Positions 1 to 10,237 are shown, numbered from the stretch's first letter. The stretch is 64,000 nt of DNA from an uncultured Pseudomonadota bacterium (GCA_902795615.1 CADBLQ010000021.1:61073-125072); one strand, 5' to 3'. A program made the numbers and translations. Notes: a model not told the origin generated them from the sequence alone.

Positions 1-1
1 G

Positions 2-985
2 CAATTTTTTGGTCGTGATGATTTCAATGTATTAGCTGTTAATTCTTGTACAGCTGCGTTACAGCTCGCATTACAGGGCATAGGGATTAACCCTGGAGAT
101 GAAGTTTTAGTTCCGACACTGACATATGTCGGAACGTTTCAAGCTGTGTCAGCTATTGGTGCTATTCCTATACCATGCGACGTTGATAATGAGTGTTTTA
201 TTGATATAGTGGACGCAGAAAGTCGTATTACATCTAAAACTAAAGCTATTATTCCAGTACTTTATGCTGGTATTGACACAAATATAAAGGCTGTATATAA
301 ATTGGCAGATAAATATAATTTACACGTAATTGAAGATGTTGCCCACAGTTTTGGCTCTGAAAATATAGCTAAACGTAATGGTATATTCTGTTTTAGTTTT
401 GACCCTATTAAAAACATTTCGTGTGGTAGTGGTGGAGCTATAGTAAGTTCCGATAACAATTTTACCAATCATGTAAAAGATTTACGCTTATTAGGTGTAA
501 TTGGTGATACAGAACGTCGTATAAACGGCGAACGTAGTTGGGATTTTGACGTCGTAGAACAGGGATGGCGTTATCACATGGGTAACTTATGTGCAGCTAT
601 AGGTCGAACTCAACTTTCCAGAATTGATTTCATTAAAAATATACGTTGCTCTATTACTTCTAGATACATGGAAGAACTTTCAGGATTAAAACATATTCGC
701 CTACTGCCCATAAACTATGAAACAGCAATACCTCACATATTTCCAGTTCTTGTAGAAGACTATCTAAGAGATGATTTAAAAACGTACTTATTATCTAAAG
801 AGATCGGATGTGGTGTGCAGTACAAACCCAATCATTTATTAACTTATTTCAAAAGAGGATATTCACTTCCAAATGCTGAAAGGCTTTACGAGCAACTTCT
901 TTCTATACCACTACATCCACGGTTAAGTAATGATGACGTAACAAAAATTATTGAGATCATAAAAGATTGGGACTTAAATATTTAA
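2..985 (+). CDS. DegT/DnrJ/EryC1/StrS-family aminotransferase, 5'-truncated by window edge
   Basis: This frame is open from base 2, so the gene begins before the window and about 327 C-terminal residues are seen. The GTG at 146 is only an internal codon, because the frame upstream reads family-like sequence (NSCTAALQLAL, then PTLTYVGT). Family members transfer an amino group to a keto-sugar nucleotide with PLP, usually for surface polysaccharide or antibiotic sugars. The segment IEDVAHSFG supplies the Asp that contacts the PLP ring nitrogen. The Lys of SFDPIKN (bases 410-412) sits where the Schiff-base Lys is found, followed by the Gly-rich SCGSGGA. The particular sugar substrate cannot be told from this piece. 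No partner sugar gene lies downstream; the next gene is convergent. Confidence 0.85.
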   Translation, partial: QFFGRDDFNVLAVNSCTAALQLALQGIGINPGDEVLVPTLTYVGTFQAVSAIGAIPIPCDVDNECFIDIVDAESRITSKTKAIIPVLYAGIDTNIKAVYKLADKYNLHVIEDVAHSFGSENIAKRNGIFCFSFDPIKNISCGSGGAIVSSDNNFTNHVKDLRLLGVIGDTERRINGERSWDFDVVEQGWRYHMGNLCAAIGRTQLSRIDFIKNIRCSITSRYMEELSGLKHIRLLPINYETAIPHIFPVLVEDYLRDDLKTYLLSKEIGCGVQYKPNHLLTYFKRGYSLPNAERLYEQLLSIPLHPRLSNDDVTKIIEIIKDWDLNI

Positions 986-989
986 GTCC
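970..989. terminator. perfect 20-bp palindrome at a convergent gene junction
   Basis: GGACTTAAAT is followed directly by its reverse complement, overlapping the stop codon of the aminotransferase. It lies just before the end of the leftward exported-protein gene at 998. A bidirectional transcription stop is plausible from position, but there is no loop and no U-run, so the role is a guess. Confidence 0.35.
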
Positions 990-997
990 ACAAATCG

Positions 998-1774
998 TTA
1001 TTGAACGTAACAGGCAAGCTTAGCATAATCCTTGGAAGCTTTTATCAAATTGACAGGATCAACTAACGACCATAGCTCGTCTCTAGAAACACGCTTGCCA
1101 CATTTTTTAACTGTGAAAAATAGTAATATAGCGTATATAGGGTGTAACGAGCAAAGTAACAAAGCTTCCAATTCACCTCTGTCAGTTCTTTTATACAGAT
1201 ACTTCCGGACAGTCTCTTCATCTAAAGCCATTATTGGCATACCAGGGTCATTACCTTTTATTTTTCTTAATTCCCACCAATACTGTTCTGTTGGATAGGG
1301 AATAAATTTTAATTGGTTACCACGTTTAGCAGTCAAAAAATCCCAGCACGTATTTGTTATATATTCAACATCCATATATAAACAATCCTTCCACTCAGGG
1401 TTTTTGTTCTTAAATTTCCAATATGTGAGTTTTGAAGGAGTGTGGTACTTAGTCTCGTAATTCAATTTCATATATGCTACGTTTTCAACATAGTCAAAGA
1501 ACGAGTTGTACCCAGCGGTAGTTACTGCATTTAGATACGTATTTGTGTATGTGATACGGTCTTTTTTAGACGTCTTAAATCCCCGATAAGGCGGACTGAA
1601 CTCAATGACTTCTTGTGATTTTGTATCCTTGGAATCTGTAGGAGCAGTTGGCGAAACATATAAATTGAAATAGATAGGTCTTGTGTTCTTCTCATTCTCT
1701 GGTCTGGTACTTGCATTCACATTTGTGAACGAGAATGCCGTACACAACATTAATAAATTTAATAACTTTTTCAT
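998..1774 (-). CDS. small exported protein of unknown function (P1)
   Basis: A protein of 258 residues from the ATG at 1774. A GTG further upstream (1798) would add eight residues before the signal peptide and is less likely. The N-terminus MKKLLNLLMLCTAFSFTNVNA is a clear Sec signal peptide with an Ala-x-Ala-like cleavage site. No known domain is recognised. Three blocks resemble the next gene (2011-2760): T-x2-YLNA(V/L) near residue 78, a Pro-rich to hydrophobic block near 178-222, and S-x-D-(E/D)-LW near 230. The two genes are probably tandem duplicates that have diverged strongly. The product should reach the periplasm or the outside; a host-interaction role is inference only. Confidence 0.7.
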   Translation of the reverse strand: MKKLLNLLMLCTAFSFTNVNASTRPENEKNTRPIYFNLYVSPTAPTDSKDTKSQEVIEFSPPYRGFKTSKKDRITYTNTYLNAVTTAGYNSFFDYVENVAYMKLNYETKYHTPSKLTYWKFKNKNPEWKDCLYMDVEYITNTCWDFLTAKRGNQLKFIPYPTEQYWWELRKIKGNDPGMPIMALDEETVRKYLYKRTDRGELEALLLCSLHPIYAILLFFTVKKCGKRVSRDELWSLVDPVNLIKASKDYAKLACYVQ

Positions 1775-2010
1775 AAGTAAACGTTTTAGGTGAAACACAT
1801 AAATTGTAACTATTTTTCAAAAAAATGACAAATTTTGAAATTCAATCGTACGTTGCTTCTGCAATGAACCCTACAGTCAAACTAACTAATAGATTACTCG
1901 AAAATAGTAAATAACCCAATGTAATTAAAATTAACACTTAACTAATTAACCTTAGAATTCGGTTATAATACTATTTCGTTAATCTTTCCAGTCACCTCTA
2001 TGGTTATATA

Positions 2011-2760
2011 CTACTTCAAATTTTCATTTGGAAGTACAATGTCAGATAATTGGCTAATATCTTTTTCATCCCCTTTTTCTATGAATCCCCATAGATCGTC
2101 TGCAGAAGCTTGTAGTACTTCCTTGGTCTCTGCATTATGTATTTTTTCTGACAACTTTCTTGTTTCTTCAGGCATTGTGTATTTAGAATCTTTTATATTT
2201 TCCGCAGGTGTTGTATTGTTATAATGTGTTATCGTTTTCGTAAATGTATCCTCAAATTTACCGATTGCGTTACCTAATATTAATGTATATTCTAATGGTA
2301 AATATTGTAATTTGTCATATCCAGTTTTTCCTTTTGCATCTACGCCCGTTAAATACGCTTCTACCATCTCTCTTTTTAGGACACAAGGTGCTGGTATTAC
2401 GTTGTCATCGAACTTGAAATCTTCACAGTATCCTTCCCAGAATAGGCGGTTACCAGCAACAACAGGATTGCCTTTTTGCTTTCGCCCCTTAATGTATTCA
2501 TTTAGTTTTGAACAATTTTGATATGCTAAATTATCAAGTGCGTTCAAATACTGTTTTGTCTGTTCTTCACGTTTCGCTTCAGTAATGATACCCTGATCTT
2601 TTGGCTTGTCAACATGAATTTGACGACCGTTGAAATCTTCTATTCCAACATCACTACCAGATTCTTCAAATTGAAGATCGTCTTCATAATTGTCTGTTGC
2701 AAAAACCTTTATATTGGCAATCAGTGCAACTGTTACAAGTGAATTTAACCATTTCGTCAT
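2011..2760 (-). CDS. small exported protein of unknown function (P2)
   Basis: A protein of 249 residues with a strong ribosome site (AGGAAGG) just before the ATG at 2760. The signal peptide MTKWLNSLVTVALIANIKVFA is followed by an acidic stretch (EDDLQFEESGSD). The body has blocks shared with P1: TKQYLNAL near 68-75, a block containing APCV near 122-169, and SADDLW near 215. An APxCV-type block also appears in the exported protein at 44938-45819. Four cysteines lie in the exported part (QNCSK, YCED, APCV), so disulfides are possible. No enzyme motif is recognised. It lies upstream of P1 on the same strand with a gap of about 240 bases, so each may have its own promoter. Confidence 0.72.
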   Translation of the reverse strand: MTKWLNSLVTVALIANIKVFATDNYEDDLQFEESGSDVGIEDFNGRQIHVDKPKDQGIITEAKREEQTKQYLNALDNLAYQNCSKLNEYIKGRKQKGNPVVAGNRLFWEGYCEDFKFDDNVIPAPCVLKREMVEAYLTGVDAKGKTGYDKLQYLPLEYTLILGNAIGKFEDTFTKTITHYNNTTPAENIKDSKYTMPEETRKLSEKIHNAETKEVLQASADDLWGFIEKGDEKDISQLSDIVLPNENLK

Positions 2761-2960
2761 ATGTTATATCCTTCCTAAACTAACACTAGATGGTATTTTA
2801 AATTTAACATTTTATTACTTAATAAATCGTTAACATTTGGAAAAATTAGGTGAAGAAAATTATTTGCATTCCACTATACATAGTTAACACAATTGAAAAA
2901 TAAAATATAAATCAAGTTAGTAATTGTATTGTTTTAGTATGCAATTAAAATTATATATAA

Positions 2961-4211
2961 TTATTCGACAGGATTTCTTTTGTCGAAAAGTTTTCTAACC
3001 AGACCTGAAAATTTTCCAGAAAAAATAACTTTTACAATAGAAGATATTGAATTGTCTCCTAATACTGACAGTCTCTGCGTCTTTGAGGCAAGAGCAATGA
3101 ATAGCGGACTAATAGACAAAGATAGTGCAGTTATGCAAATAATTAATTTCTGCCCATATGAACCAATAATGCCAGATTGTTTTGCTATACTGGCAAGTAC
3201 CAGAGAAAATTCTCCTAACTGAGCTAATACAATACCAATAGTTGTCGCTTTTGCTAACTCTATTGACAACATACGCAACGAAATCGTATTAAATAGTATT
3301 TTCCATACTGTAACAGCGGTAAGTGATAAAAGCACGATGAACCAATGTTGCCATAAAAATTTAAGATCGAACATTAACCCAACGGAGATAAAGAACATCA
3401 TTAGTAGAACATTTTGTATTGGTTTAATATTATTTAATACGTCCTGTCTAGCCTGAGTATTTCCAATAAATAATCCTACTAAGAATGCCCCATATGCTTC
3501 AGATAATCCTGCAAAAGAAACTATTAATGCTATTAAAAAACATAACGCTAATGTTACTACCGGAATTAAATCTGTATTAGGAATTAATTTAGTTGTAGGA
3601 ATAATAATTTTCTCTTTACGTCCCAAATACCAAACTAATACAACTACTAAGGCTATGGCAAATATAACACTTCCATACACAGATATTCCAAGTGGTTGTC
3701 CACATTGTTTTATTATTAGCATCATAGGAACTACTGCAATATCTTGAGCAACTAAAATTCCTATTGAAATATGACCAATGTCAGTACGTGTTTCGCCCAT
3801 ATGTTCTAAAACTTTAACTATTGCTGCCGTTGATGAAAGACATGAGAAAAATGCAGTTAGTAAAGCTACATATAGTGAAATATCTAATATATTTGCCAGT
3901 CCAAATGCAATTGCGGAACTTCCAATTACTTGAATTACGGTAAACATAGTTGGAATTTTCCACATTTTCAAAAACGATTTAATGTTTAACTCAAGACCTA
4001 TAATAAATAAAAGTAATAAAATGCCTAGCTCAGAATAAAAATGTATTGACTCTTGAGATGATATTACTGCAAAACCACTTGGTCCCACTAAAATACCAGT
4101 GAGTATATATCCTATCATCACAGGTTGCTTCAGTCTGCCTAATAATACACCTAGAGTAGCAGCAACTATTGCAACAACAGTAAGATGTGAAAATATATAC
4201 TCATAATCCAT
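2961..4211 (-). CDS. CPA2-family monovalent cation:proton antiporter
   Basis: A 416-residue, very hydrophobic inner-membrane protein with about 12 predicted membrane spans, matching the Na+/H+ exchanger domain of the CPA2 group (KefB/C, RosB-like). Diagnostic segments are GYILTGILVGPSGF near 34-47, GLELN near 77 and SSTAAIVKVLEH near 138-149, where CPA2 proteins have their conserved small-residue helix crossing. The ILVAQDIAVVP segment carries the paired acidic position used for ion binding. KefC-type proteins continue into a TrkA-N nucleotide-binding domain, but this one stops about 30 residues after the last span. It is therefore a transport-only version, without visible NAD- or glutathione-gated control. 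Its likely job is pH or K+/Na+ balance. It stands alone between unrelated genes. Confidence 0.85.
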   Translation of the reverse strand: MDYEYIFSHLTVVAIVAATLGVLLGRLKQPVMIGYILTGILVGPSGFAVISSQESIHFYSELGILLLLFIIGLELNIKSFLKMWKIPTMFTVIQVIGSSAIAFGLANILDISLYVALLTAFFSCLSSTAAIVKVLEHMGETRTDIGHISIGILVAQDIAVVPMMLIIKQCGQPLGISVYGSVIFAIALVVVLVWYLGRKEKIIIPTTKLIPNTDLIPVVTLALCFLIALIVSFAGLSEAYGAFLVGLFIGNTQARQDVLNNIKPIQNVLLMMFFISVGLMFDLKFLWQHWFIVLLSLTAVTVWKILFNTISLRMLSIELAKATTIGIVLAQLGEFSLVLASIAKQSGIIGSYGQKLIICITALSLSISPLFIALASKTQRLSVLGDNSISSIVKVIFSGKFSGLVRKLFDKRNPVE

Positions 4212-4341
4212 TTTATTAACAAACTTAAAAAATGAAACTAAGGGCGTTTATGCTATTGTAGATTGTAACATAGACCTACGAAGTGCATTACTAAAATCGC
4301 TGTGCATGAGTAAAATTAAGTCCAATAACTGTAAAAAAAAT

Positions 4342-5499
4342 TCACCATTTCCAATTATCAGTTAATTTATAAAATTCAAATCGTTCACCTTTATAAGAAA
4401 ATACCTTAATATATACATGTGCATATTCATTAACATGATACTGTAATACAATATATATTGCATATAAAAAGATACATACGTATGCTACGTTAATTAGAAA
4501 TATCCAATCATTACTTGTGTTTTTGATTAACAAATGTAAAATATGTAATCCACCTATTATTGGAACGCTCCATTTTAATGCGTAAGAAAAAGACATTTGT
4601 TGGTTTGTCCGAGGTGTAGTTTTTATGTAAATTCTGGTTTTCTCAGGCACATTATCTAGATTATCTGTCGACTCTGCTAACTTGCTTTTACTAGTGCAAG
4701 AAATTATAAATTGCAACATCCTGCGGACATACCAAGTGTACAACCAAATAACTACAAAAATTATTATTGTATCAACGATAAAGTGCAATTCATATATCAT
4801 GTTATACATATTATCCCACCATTCCTTAATAGAGTTTATAGCGTGTATAAATAAACGATATCTTCCTTGTTCTTTTAGATGAATATGGAAAATAAACCAT
4901 CCAATACATGGAAATATGATAGCTAATCCAATAAATTCCCAAAAAATTGCATCAAAGTACATGTATGGTACTGTCCTTGAATCAATTTTTACCCAAACGC
5001 ACTTTGCTTTTGGAATATATGGTTTTTTGTTAAAACTACATTTCCCAAAAACCTGTTGGCAATGCCAGTATAATGGAAGATATCGCTCTATATTCTTAGA
5101 AGATGTAAAACGCCGTTTTAATATTTCATGTAAAAATATATGTAATACCATATATACTGCAATACTCCCCAATAACAACATGGTATTTACTATAATACTT
5201 GGCTTAAACAAAGGGGTGCATGTGAATAAAAATATTACTGATAGTATTAATTTATAAAAATTTACAAGTGGTAAGTAAATAGTTCCTTTTGGATCAGGTT
5301 TGGGTTTATATCCGGAAACTCCATATTCTCCCATATATAACACCTTAAAAAGTTCTTTTACAAAAAGCCTACGAATTGTTTTACAAAAAAAGCCCAACAA
5401 AAATAGCACTATAATAGAAATATTTTTATTAACACTAAATAATATTAAAATGGGGCTACACCATAAATACACATAACAAAGTAATTCACGAAAACGCAT
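4342..5499 (-). CDS. multi-spanning membrane protein of unknown function
   Basis: A 385-residue protein I do not recognise. It has about seven or eight hydrophobic segments: a pair near residues 8-38, further ones near 85-125 and 190-210, one near 245-265 and a pair near 320-360. Hydrophilic stretches between them are rich in Lys, Tyr and Trp. The segment KPKPDPKGTIYLPL follows the first pair. Aromatic residues are unusually frequent, and it ends in NWKW. There is no signal peptide beyond the first span, no ATPase motif and no transporter signature. The ATG at 5499 opens into a basic start (MRFR) typical of an inner-membrane protein. Neighbours miaA and the antiporter give no functional clue. 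Confidence 0.65.
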   Translation of the reverse strand: MRFRELLCYVYLWCSPILILFSVNKNISIIVLFLLGFFCKTIRRLFVKELFKVLYMGEYGVSGYKPKPDPKGTIYLPLVNFYKLILSVIFLFTCTPLFKPSIIVNTMLLLGSIAVYMVLHIFLHEILKRRFTSSKNIERYLPLYWHCQQVFGKCSFNKKPYIPKAKCVWVKIDSRTVPYMYFDAIFWEFIGLAIIFPCIGWFIFHIHLKEQGRYRLFIHAINSIKEWWDNMYNMIYELHFIVDTIIIFVVIWLYTWYVRRMLQFIISCTSKSKLAESTDNLDNVPEKTRIYIKTTPRTNQQMSFSYALKWSVPIIGGLHILHLLIKNTSNDWIFLINVAYVCIFLYAIYIVLQYHVNEYAHVYIKVFSYKGERFEFYKLTDNWKW

Positions 5500-5642
5500 A
5501 ATTGTCCCTGTATACGCAATATCACTGCATTAGTAGCGTATATATATTATACGCATCGTAAACATGCAGGAGAAATAACACTTTGTATTTATCTTAAGGT
5601 ACAAACAGTCATGTGAAATTTTATTTCGTTGAGAACTCGTGA

Positions 5643-6494
5643 TTAAACCAATTCTGGGCAATGAATATACTTATTAAACCATGTAATTTGGCGTTTTGCA
5701 TAATTTCTAGAATATTGTTTTACTAACGATTGCATTTCATCATATGTCAATTCACCATTAAGATATTTCACTATCTCTTTGACACCAATGGTTTTAAATA
5801 TATGATATTTTTCAATATTTAGCCCACAAAACTTTGACAATAATGCTTTAACTTCGTCTATTGCTCCACTTTCTAGCATTAAATCAAATCTTCTGTTTAT
5901 TTTATTATATAGTTCAGCTCTAGGTGGATTTAGATATACAAATTTCCATTCATCTTCAATAAACTTAATTTTTGGCTGTTGATAAAAATAAGTAATAGGT
6001 TTTCCACTCGCAGTCAATACTTCCCACGCCCTAATTATCTGATGGTGTTGTTCAAAGCGTATATTTAGGTCAGGAGTAGCTTGCGACACTTCATGATACA
6101 TTGCATCGAAATTATTGTTAGCTAATTCAGTTCCTTTATCTCTTACTGCTTGTGGAATATCGGGTAAAGATGATATTCCATTAACTAATATATTTAGATA
6201 CATACCTGTTCCGCCAACTACTATAGGTAGTTGACTATCCTGCTGAGCCTTTTTAATTTCAGTAGTTGCTAATTTTGCCCATTCAAAAGCAGATGTATTT
6301 TCATCGTAATTAAGTATGCCAAACAACTTATGTGGAGCAAGTAATAGTTCTTCATCTGTTGGATAGGCACTTAGTATTTTTAAGTCTCTGTATAGCTGAA
6401 ATCTATCGCAATTGATAATTACTCCATTTAATTTTTGTGCCAGCTGTATTGCTTTAGCTGTTTTTCCTGAAGCTGTTGCTCCAACTATTGCCAT
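5643..6494 (-). CDS. miaA: tRNA dimethylallyltransferase MiaA
   Basis: A 283-residue enzyme that adds a dimethylallyl group to A37 of tRNAs reading UNN codons. The P-loop GATASGKT is at residues 5-12, followed by the Asp of NCDRFQLYR that serves catalysis in the family. GGTGMYL in the middle and the C-terminal RNYAKRQITWF (normally RqYAKRQ.TWfr) complete the signature. The ATG at 6494 begins six bases beyond the stop of the AddB-like gene; the GTG at 6500 overlapping that stop is less likely. The two genes are surely co-transcribed. The protein is slightly short compared with usual 300-residue enzymes but shows no missing block. Confidence 0.95.
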   Translation of the reverse strand: MAIVGATASGKTAKAIQLAQKLNGVIINCDRFQLYRDLKILSAYPTDEELLLAPHKLFGILNYDENTSAFEWAKLATTEIKKAQQDSQLPIVVGGTGMYLNILVNGISSLPDIPQAVRDKGTELANNNFDAMYHEVSQATPDLNIRFEQHHQIIRAWEVLTASGKPITYFYQQPKIKFIEDEWKFVYLNPPRAELYNKINRRFDLMLESGAIDEVKALLSKFCGLNIEKYHIFKTIGVKEIVKYLNGELTYDEMQSLVKQYSRNYAKRQITWFNKYIHCPELV

Positions 6495-6499
6495 TATCA

Positions 6500-8032
6500 C
6501 TACTTAACCCGCTCTAAATGCTTATACGATGCAGACGTTGCATCTAAATCGAAATTTAACTCAAGTACGTTACTTTGCTTAAAGTTATTCCATGCAGAGA
6601 CAATACGTTCTTTATAGTCGTGTACAACTTCTTTGGATGCTTCAATTGTTCGTTTGTTAGTGCCATTATTAGAATGCCAATCGGGAGAGATTATATTAAA
6701 CTGTATGTTATTTTCAGCTGAAAGTGCTTGTAACATTAAGCTAGTTTTTTTACTACATATTATGTCCTTAGCTGATATAGAACTGTTTAACGTAAAATAA
6801 TTTATTTCGGTAATATTTGCATTTTGAACTTGAGGATTATCATTATAAACAATAGTTAACGTTCCTATAGATGCATATCTTAATGGATACTTCCAATGTG
6901 GTATATTTCTAATAAATGACTGTATTTTTTTATAATAAAAATAATCTATTTCTTTTAATCTATCAAGTAATGGCATGGACATATCGGCACAAAGAACTTT
7001 AAAAAATGTATCATATATTTTGCCAATATTATCAGTGTATATCCTTTTAGGCTTTAATTGTAAAATACCTTTTAGGTATAGCAAGTATGGATTATGTAAT
7101 AAGTCTGTAGTCTCGGCTGTATTTATTGTTAGTTCGGTACACTCATTTAAAATTGGTTCATCTTCATAGTGATGAACTTGAGGATATTTGATTTCGATTT
7201 TTTTAATCCTACCAGTTTGTATACGTTGCCACTGTGGTATATCTTTCTCTTTATTAAATATGTATACATTTGGACTTACGCGTAATAACTGTTGCCAATT
7301 TATATACTTCGTAAGACCAATTAATTCACGTTCTCTCCCTGACAACCATAAGTGTCCTAAATTATTTGTCCATTCTATATCAGGATTTATATTAAAGAAA
7401 AATGTGTAATCACAATTATACTTAATATGTGATATATCAATTACAGTAGCGTCTTTATCAAGAAACGTAATTTTGTGAAGTAATTTAACAATTTCACTAT
7501 TTGCCCCGCCACTATGCTGTTGCCGTTTGACGCCCATAGCACATTCAATTAAATTTCTTATTTTATGGTCTGAGACTACAATCTGCACAGAGCTATTTGA
7601 TTTTACCATTGCTAGCATCTTACGTATAGCAACTATAATATTATCTATGACTATATACTCAATTGTATTATTATGTACCCATTCCTGATTATCTTTTGAT
7701 AATAACTGTTTCGAAATAGTAGGTAGCGGTATACACTCTACAAAACGTTTTAATATATTATGTCGTGTTTGAATGTTTTCATTTAACGCCGTTGGTGGGT
7801 TATCTAACAAATTGATTAGTTTGTTATATAATTTAGAATTATTAGAAATAAGTACCAATAACTGATACAGATCATAGGCTTCTAATACTAGTTGTTTTAA
7901 TGGGGAATCTAAATACTCTTTTAGTTCAGTAACTAAGCAATCTATATCAGGCACATTCGTACCACACGAGTTTGCTTCCTCTGTTACAGATGAGGCTATT
8001 GTCATATTATAGCAAATAGTAATTTTGTTCAT
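6500..8032 (-). CDS. AddB-like protein, strongly reduced (C-terminal half of helicase-nuclease subunit)
   Basis: A 510-residue protein with weak but ordered resemblance to the C-terminal half of alphaproteobacterial AddB, the accessory subunit of the AddAB helicase-nuclease for double-strand break repair. VQIVVSDHKIRNLIECAMG (149-167) parallels the AddB segment reading alvtPDraLArrVaaeL. HLWLSGRERELIGL (227-240) parallels PWLSrpMRaalGL, and NPYLLYLKGILQLKP (314-328) parallels dPYalYarhvLrLrp, the entry to the RecB-type nuclease. The nuclease DYKTG motif and the preceding Asp are not visible, and family members are about twice as long. It may be a decayed or structural remnant, although the frame is intact. 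Its stop almost touches the miaA start. Recognition is by pattern only; an unrelated protein remains possible. Confidence 0.5.
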   Translation of the reverse strand: MNKITICYNMTIASSVTEEANSCGTNVPDIDCLVTELKEYLDSPLKQLVLEAYDLYQLLVLISNNSKLYNKLINLLDNPPTALNENIQTRHNILKRFVECIPLPTISKQLLSKDNQEWVHNNTIEYIVIDNIIVAIRKMLAMVKSNSSVQIVVSDHKIRNLIECAMGVKRQQHSGGANSEIVKLLHKITFLDKDATVIDISHIKYNCDYTFFFNINPDIEWTNNLGHLWLSGRERELIGLTKYINWQQLLRVSPNVYIFNKEKDIPQWQRIQTGRIKKIEIKYPQVHHYEDEPILNECTELTINTAETTDLLHNPYLLYLKGILQLKPKRIYTDNIGKIYDTFFKVLCADMSMPLLDRLKEIDYFYYKKIQSFIRNIPHWKYPLRYASIGTLTIVYNDNPQVQNANITEINYFTLNSSISAKDIICSKKTSLMLQALSAENNIQFNIISPDWHSNNGTNKRTIEASKEVVHDYKERIVSAWNNFKQSNVLELNFDLDATSASYKHLERVK

Positions 8033-8137
8033 CTATACCAATAGTAGCAAAGGGTAGTAGTATGCTGTAATTTGGAAAAAATATACTAATTTTCATACAA
8101 TGTATGTAGTTATTTTATAGGAAGTTAAGGAGTGAAC

Positions 8138-10231
8138 ATGTTAGCATGTTCAGGATTAAGCAGTTTAGTTTTAAGCTGTGGTCTCCTGGCGATTATATTC
8201 GCTTTATATAAAATCAAAGGTGTTCTCAGTTTGCCATGTGGCAATGACAGAATGCAGGAAATAGCTAGTGCTATTCAAGTTGGAGCTAAAGCATATCTCA
8301 ATCGCCAATATGGAACAATTGCAGTGGTTGGCGTTGCAATAGTTGCAATTTTGGCATTTTGTTTATCGTTCTATGTCACTCTGGGGTTTGTATTGGGGGC
8401 AGTGCTTTCAGGTGTTGCTGGCTATATAGGAATGAATGTGTCTGTGCGAGCCAATGTTCGCACTACTGAAGCTGCTCGTACCTCTTTATCAAAAGCATTG
8501 GGAGTGGCATTTGATGCTGGCTCAATTACCGGTATGTTGGTCGTAGGGTTAGGGTTACTTGGTGTCGCGTGCTATTACTTCATTTTGCAAAGTGCAAATT
8601 TAGATACTCGCTTAGTTACTGAATCGTTAGTTGCATTTAGTTTTGGAGCATCTTTGATATCGATATTTGCCAGATTGGGTGGAGGTATTTTCACAAAAGG
8701 TGCTGATGTTGGGGCTGACCTGGCAGGTAAAGTGGAATCTACCATTCCTGAAGATGACCCTCGTAATCCTGGAGTAATTGCTGATAATGTTGGTGATAAC
8801 GTTGGAGATTGTGCTGGCATGGCAGCTGACTTATTTGAAACATATGCAGTTACAATTGTTGCATCAATGGTACTTGCAAGTATCTATTTCAGCGATACTA
8901 TCAGATCAACAATGATGATGTATCCATTAGCACTAAGTGCAGTTTGTATCATTGGTTCAATAATTGGCACATATTTTGTTCGTTTGGACTCTTCAAACAA
9001 AATTATGAAAGCCTTGTATAAAGGTCTAATTGCCTCAGGTGCTATTTCAGCAATGTTAATCTATATATTAACTTGTACTATGTTTGATAGTTTAAGTACC
9101 GAACTGAAAGGTCTAGGTAATTCTGTATTTACACCATCTGATTTATTAAAATGTAGTTTTATAGGTATTGCTGTTACTGGGTTATTAGTTTGGATTACTG
9201 AGTACTATACAGCTACTGCGTATCGTCCTGTACGCTCAATAGCAAAAGCATCAGAAACGGGACATGGCACAAATGTCATTCAGGGATTGGCAGTTTCAAT
9301 GGAGGCAACAGCGTTACCGGCATTAGTTATATGTGCAGGAATAATCGGTTCGTACTTGTTTGCAGGATTATTTGGAGTAGCAATGGCAGCAACTACAATG
9401 TTGGCTTTCGCGGGAATAATTGTAGCATTAGATGCATATGGACCTGTTACTGATAATGCTGGCGGTATTGCTGAAATGTCTGAACTACCAGAAGATGTTC
9501 GAGAAATTACAGATGCATTGGATGCTGTAGGCAATACGACAAAAGCGGTAACTAAAGGTTATGCTATCGGTTCTGCAGGTCTAGCAGCGTTAGTGTTATT
9601 TGCAACTTACGTTGAAGACTTAAAACACTATTTTCCAAATCTATCAATAGATTTTAATCTGCAAAGTCCGTACGTCTTAATAGGGTTACTGTTTGGTGGT
9701 ATGCTACCGTATTTATTTAGCTCTTTTGGAATGACAGCAGTTGGAAGAGCAGGTGGGGCTGTAGTGGTTGAAGTCCGCAGACAGTTTCGGGAAATTAAAG
9801 GCATTTTAACTGGCGAAACAAAACCCGATTATAAGACAGCAGTTGATTTACTGACAAAGGCTGCCATTAAAGAAATGATTGTTCCGTCAATACTACCACT
9901 TATTGCTCCAATATTTGTGTACGCTTTGGTATATATGCTTGATGGTCAGGCATCAGCATTTGCAACACTAGGAGCTACGCTTATTGGAACAATTGTTACT
10001 GGAATTTTCGTTGCGTTATCAATGACTTCTGGTGGTGGTGCATGGGATAATGCAAAAAAATATATTGAAGAAGGAAATTTTGGCGGTAAAGGTTCAGATG
10101 CACATAAGGCAGCAGTTACAGGTGATACTGTAGGAGACCCATATAAAGATACAGCTGGACCAGCTATTAATCCGATGATCAAAATTATAAATATAGTCGC
10201 ATTATTACTTCTTGCAAGTCTTGCAGGATAG
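8138..10231 (+). CDS. hppA: membrane-bound proton-translocating pyrophosphatase
   Basis: A 697-residue inner-membrane enzyme that couples PPi hydrolysis to proton export. The substrate motif [11 protein letters not shown] is near residue 190, followed by [19 protein letters not shown], and the second acidic cluster lies near the C-terminus ([19 protein letters not shown]). The potassium-specificity loop reads [15 protein letters not shown] (near 465). The Lys and Thr at the two diagnostic places match the K+-independent subclass, as in Rhodospirillum rubrum. The ATG at 8138 is preferred over the GTG at 8132 because the ribosome site AAGGAG overlaps the GTG. Transcribed alone, it would convert biosynthetic PPi into proton-motive force, useful where respiration is limited. 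Confidence 0.97.
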   Translation: MLACSGLSSLVLSCGLLAIIFALYKIKGVLSLPCGNDRMQEIASAIQVGAKAYLNRQYGTIAVVGVAIVAILAFCLSFYVTLGFVLGAVLSGVAGYIGMNVSVRANVRTTEAARTSLSKALGVAFDAGSITGMLVVGLGLLGVACYYFILQSANLDTRLVTESLVAFSFGASLISIFARLGGGIFTKGADVGADLAGKVESTIPEDDPRNPGVIADNVGDNVGDCAGMAADLFETYAVTIVASMVLASIYFSDTIRSTMMMYPLALSAVCIIGSIIGTYFVRLDSSNKIMKALYKGLIASGAISAMLIYILTCTMFDSLSTELKGLGNSVFTPSDLLKCSFIGIAVTGLLVWITEYYTATAYRPVRSIAKASETGHGTNVIQGLAVSMEATALPALVICAGIIGSYLFAGLFGVAMAATTMLAFAGIIVALDAYGPVTDNAGGIAEMSELPEDVREITDALDAVGNTTKAVTKGYAIGSAGLAALVLFATYVEDLKHYFPNLSIDFNLQSPYVLIGLLFGGMLPYLFSSFGMTAVGRAGGAVVVEVRRQFREIKGILTGETKPDYKTAVDLLTKAAIKEMIVPSILPLIAPIFVYALVYMLDGQASAFATLGATLIGTIVTGIFVALSMTSGGGAWDNAKKYIEEGNFGGKGSDAHKAAVTGDTVGDPYKDTAGPAINPMIKIINIVALLLLASLAG

Positions 10232-10237
10232 ATTTTT

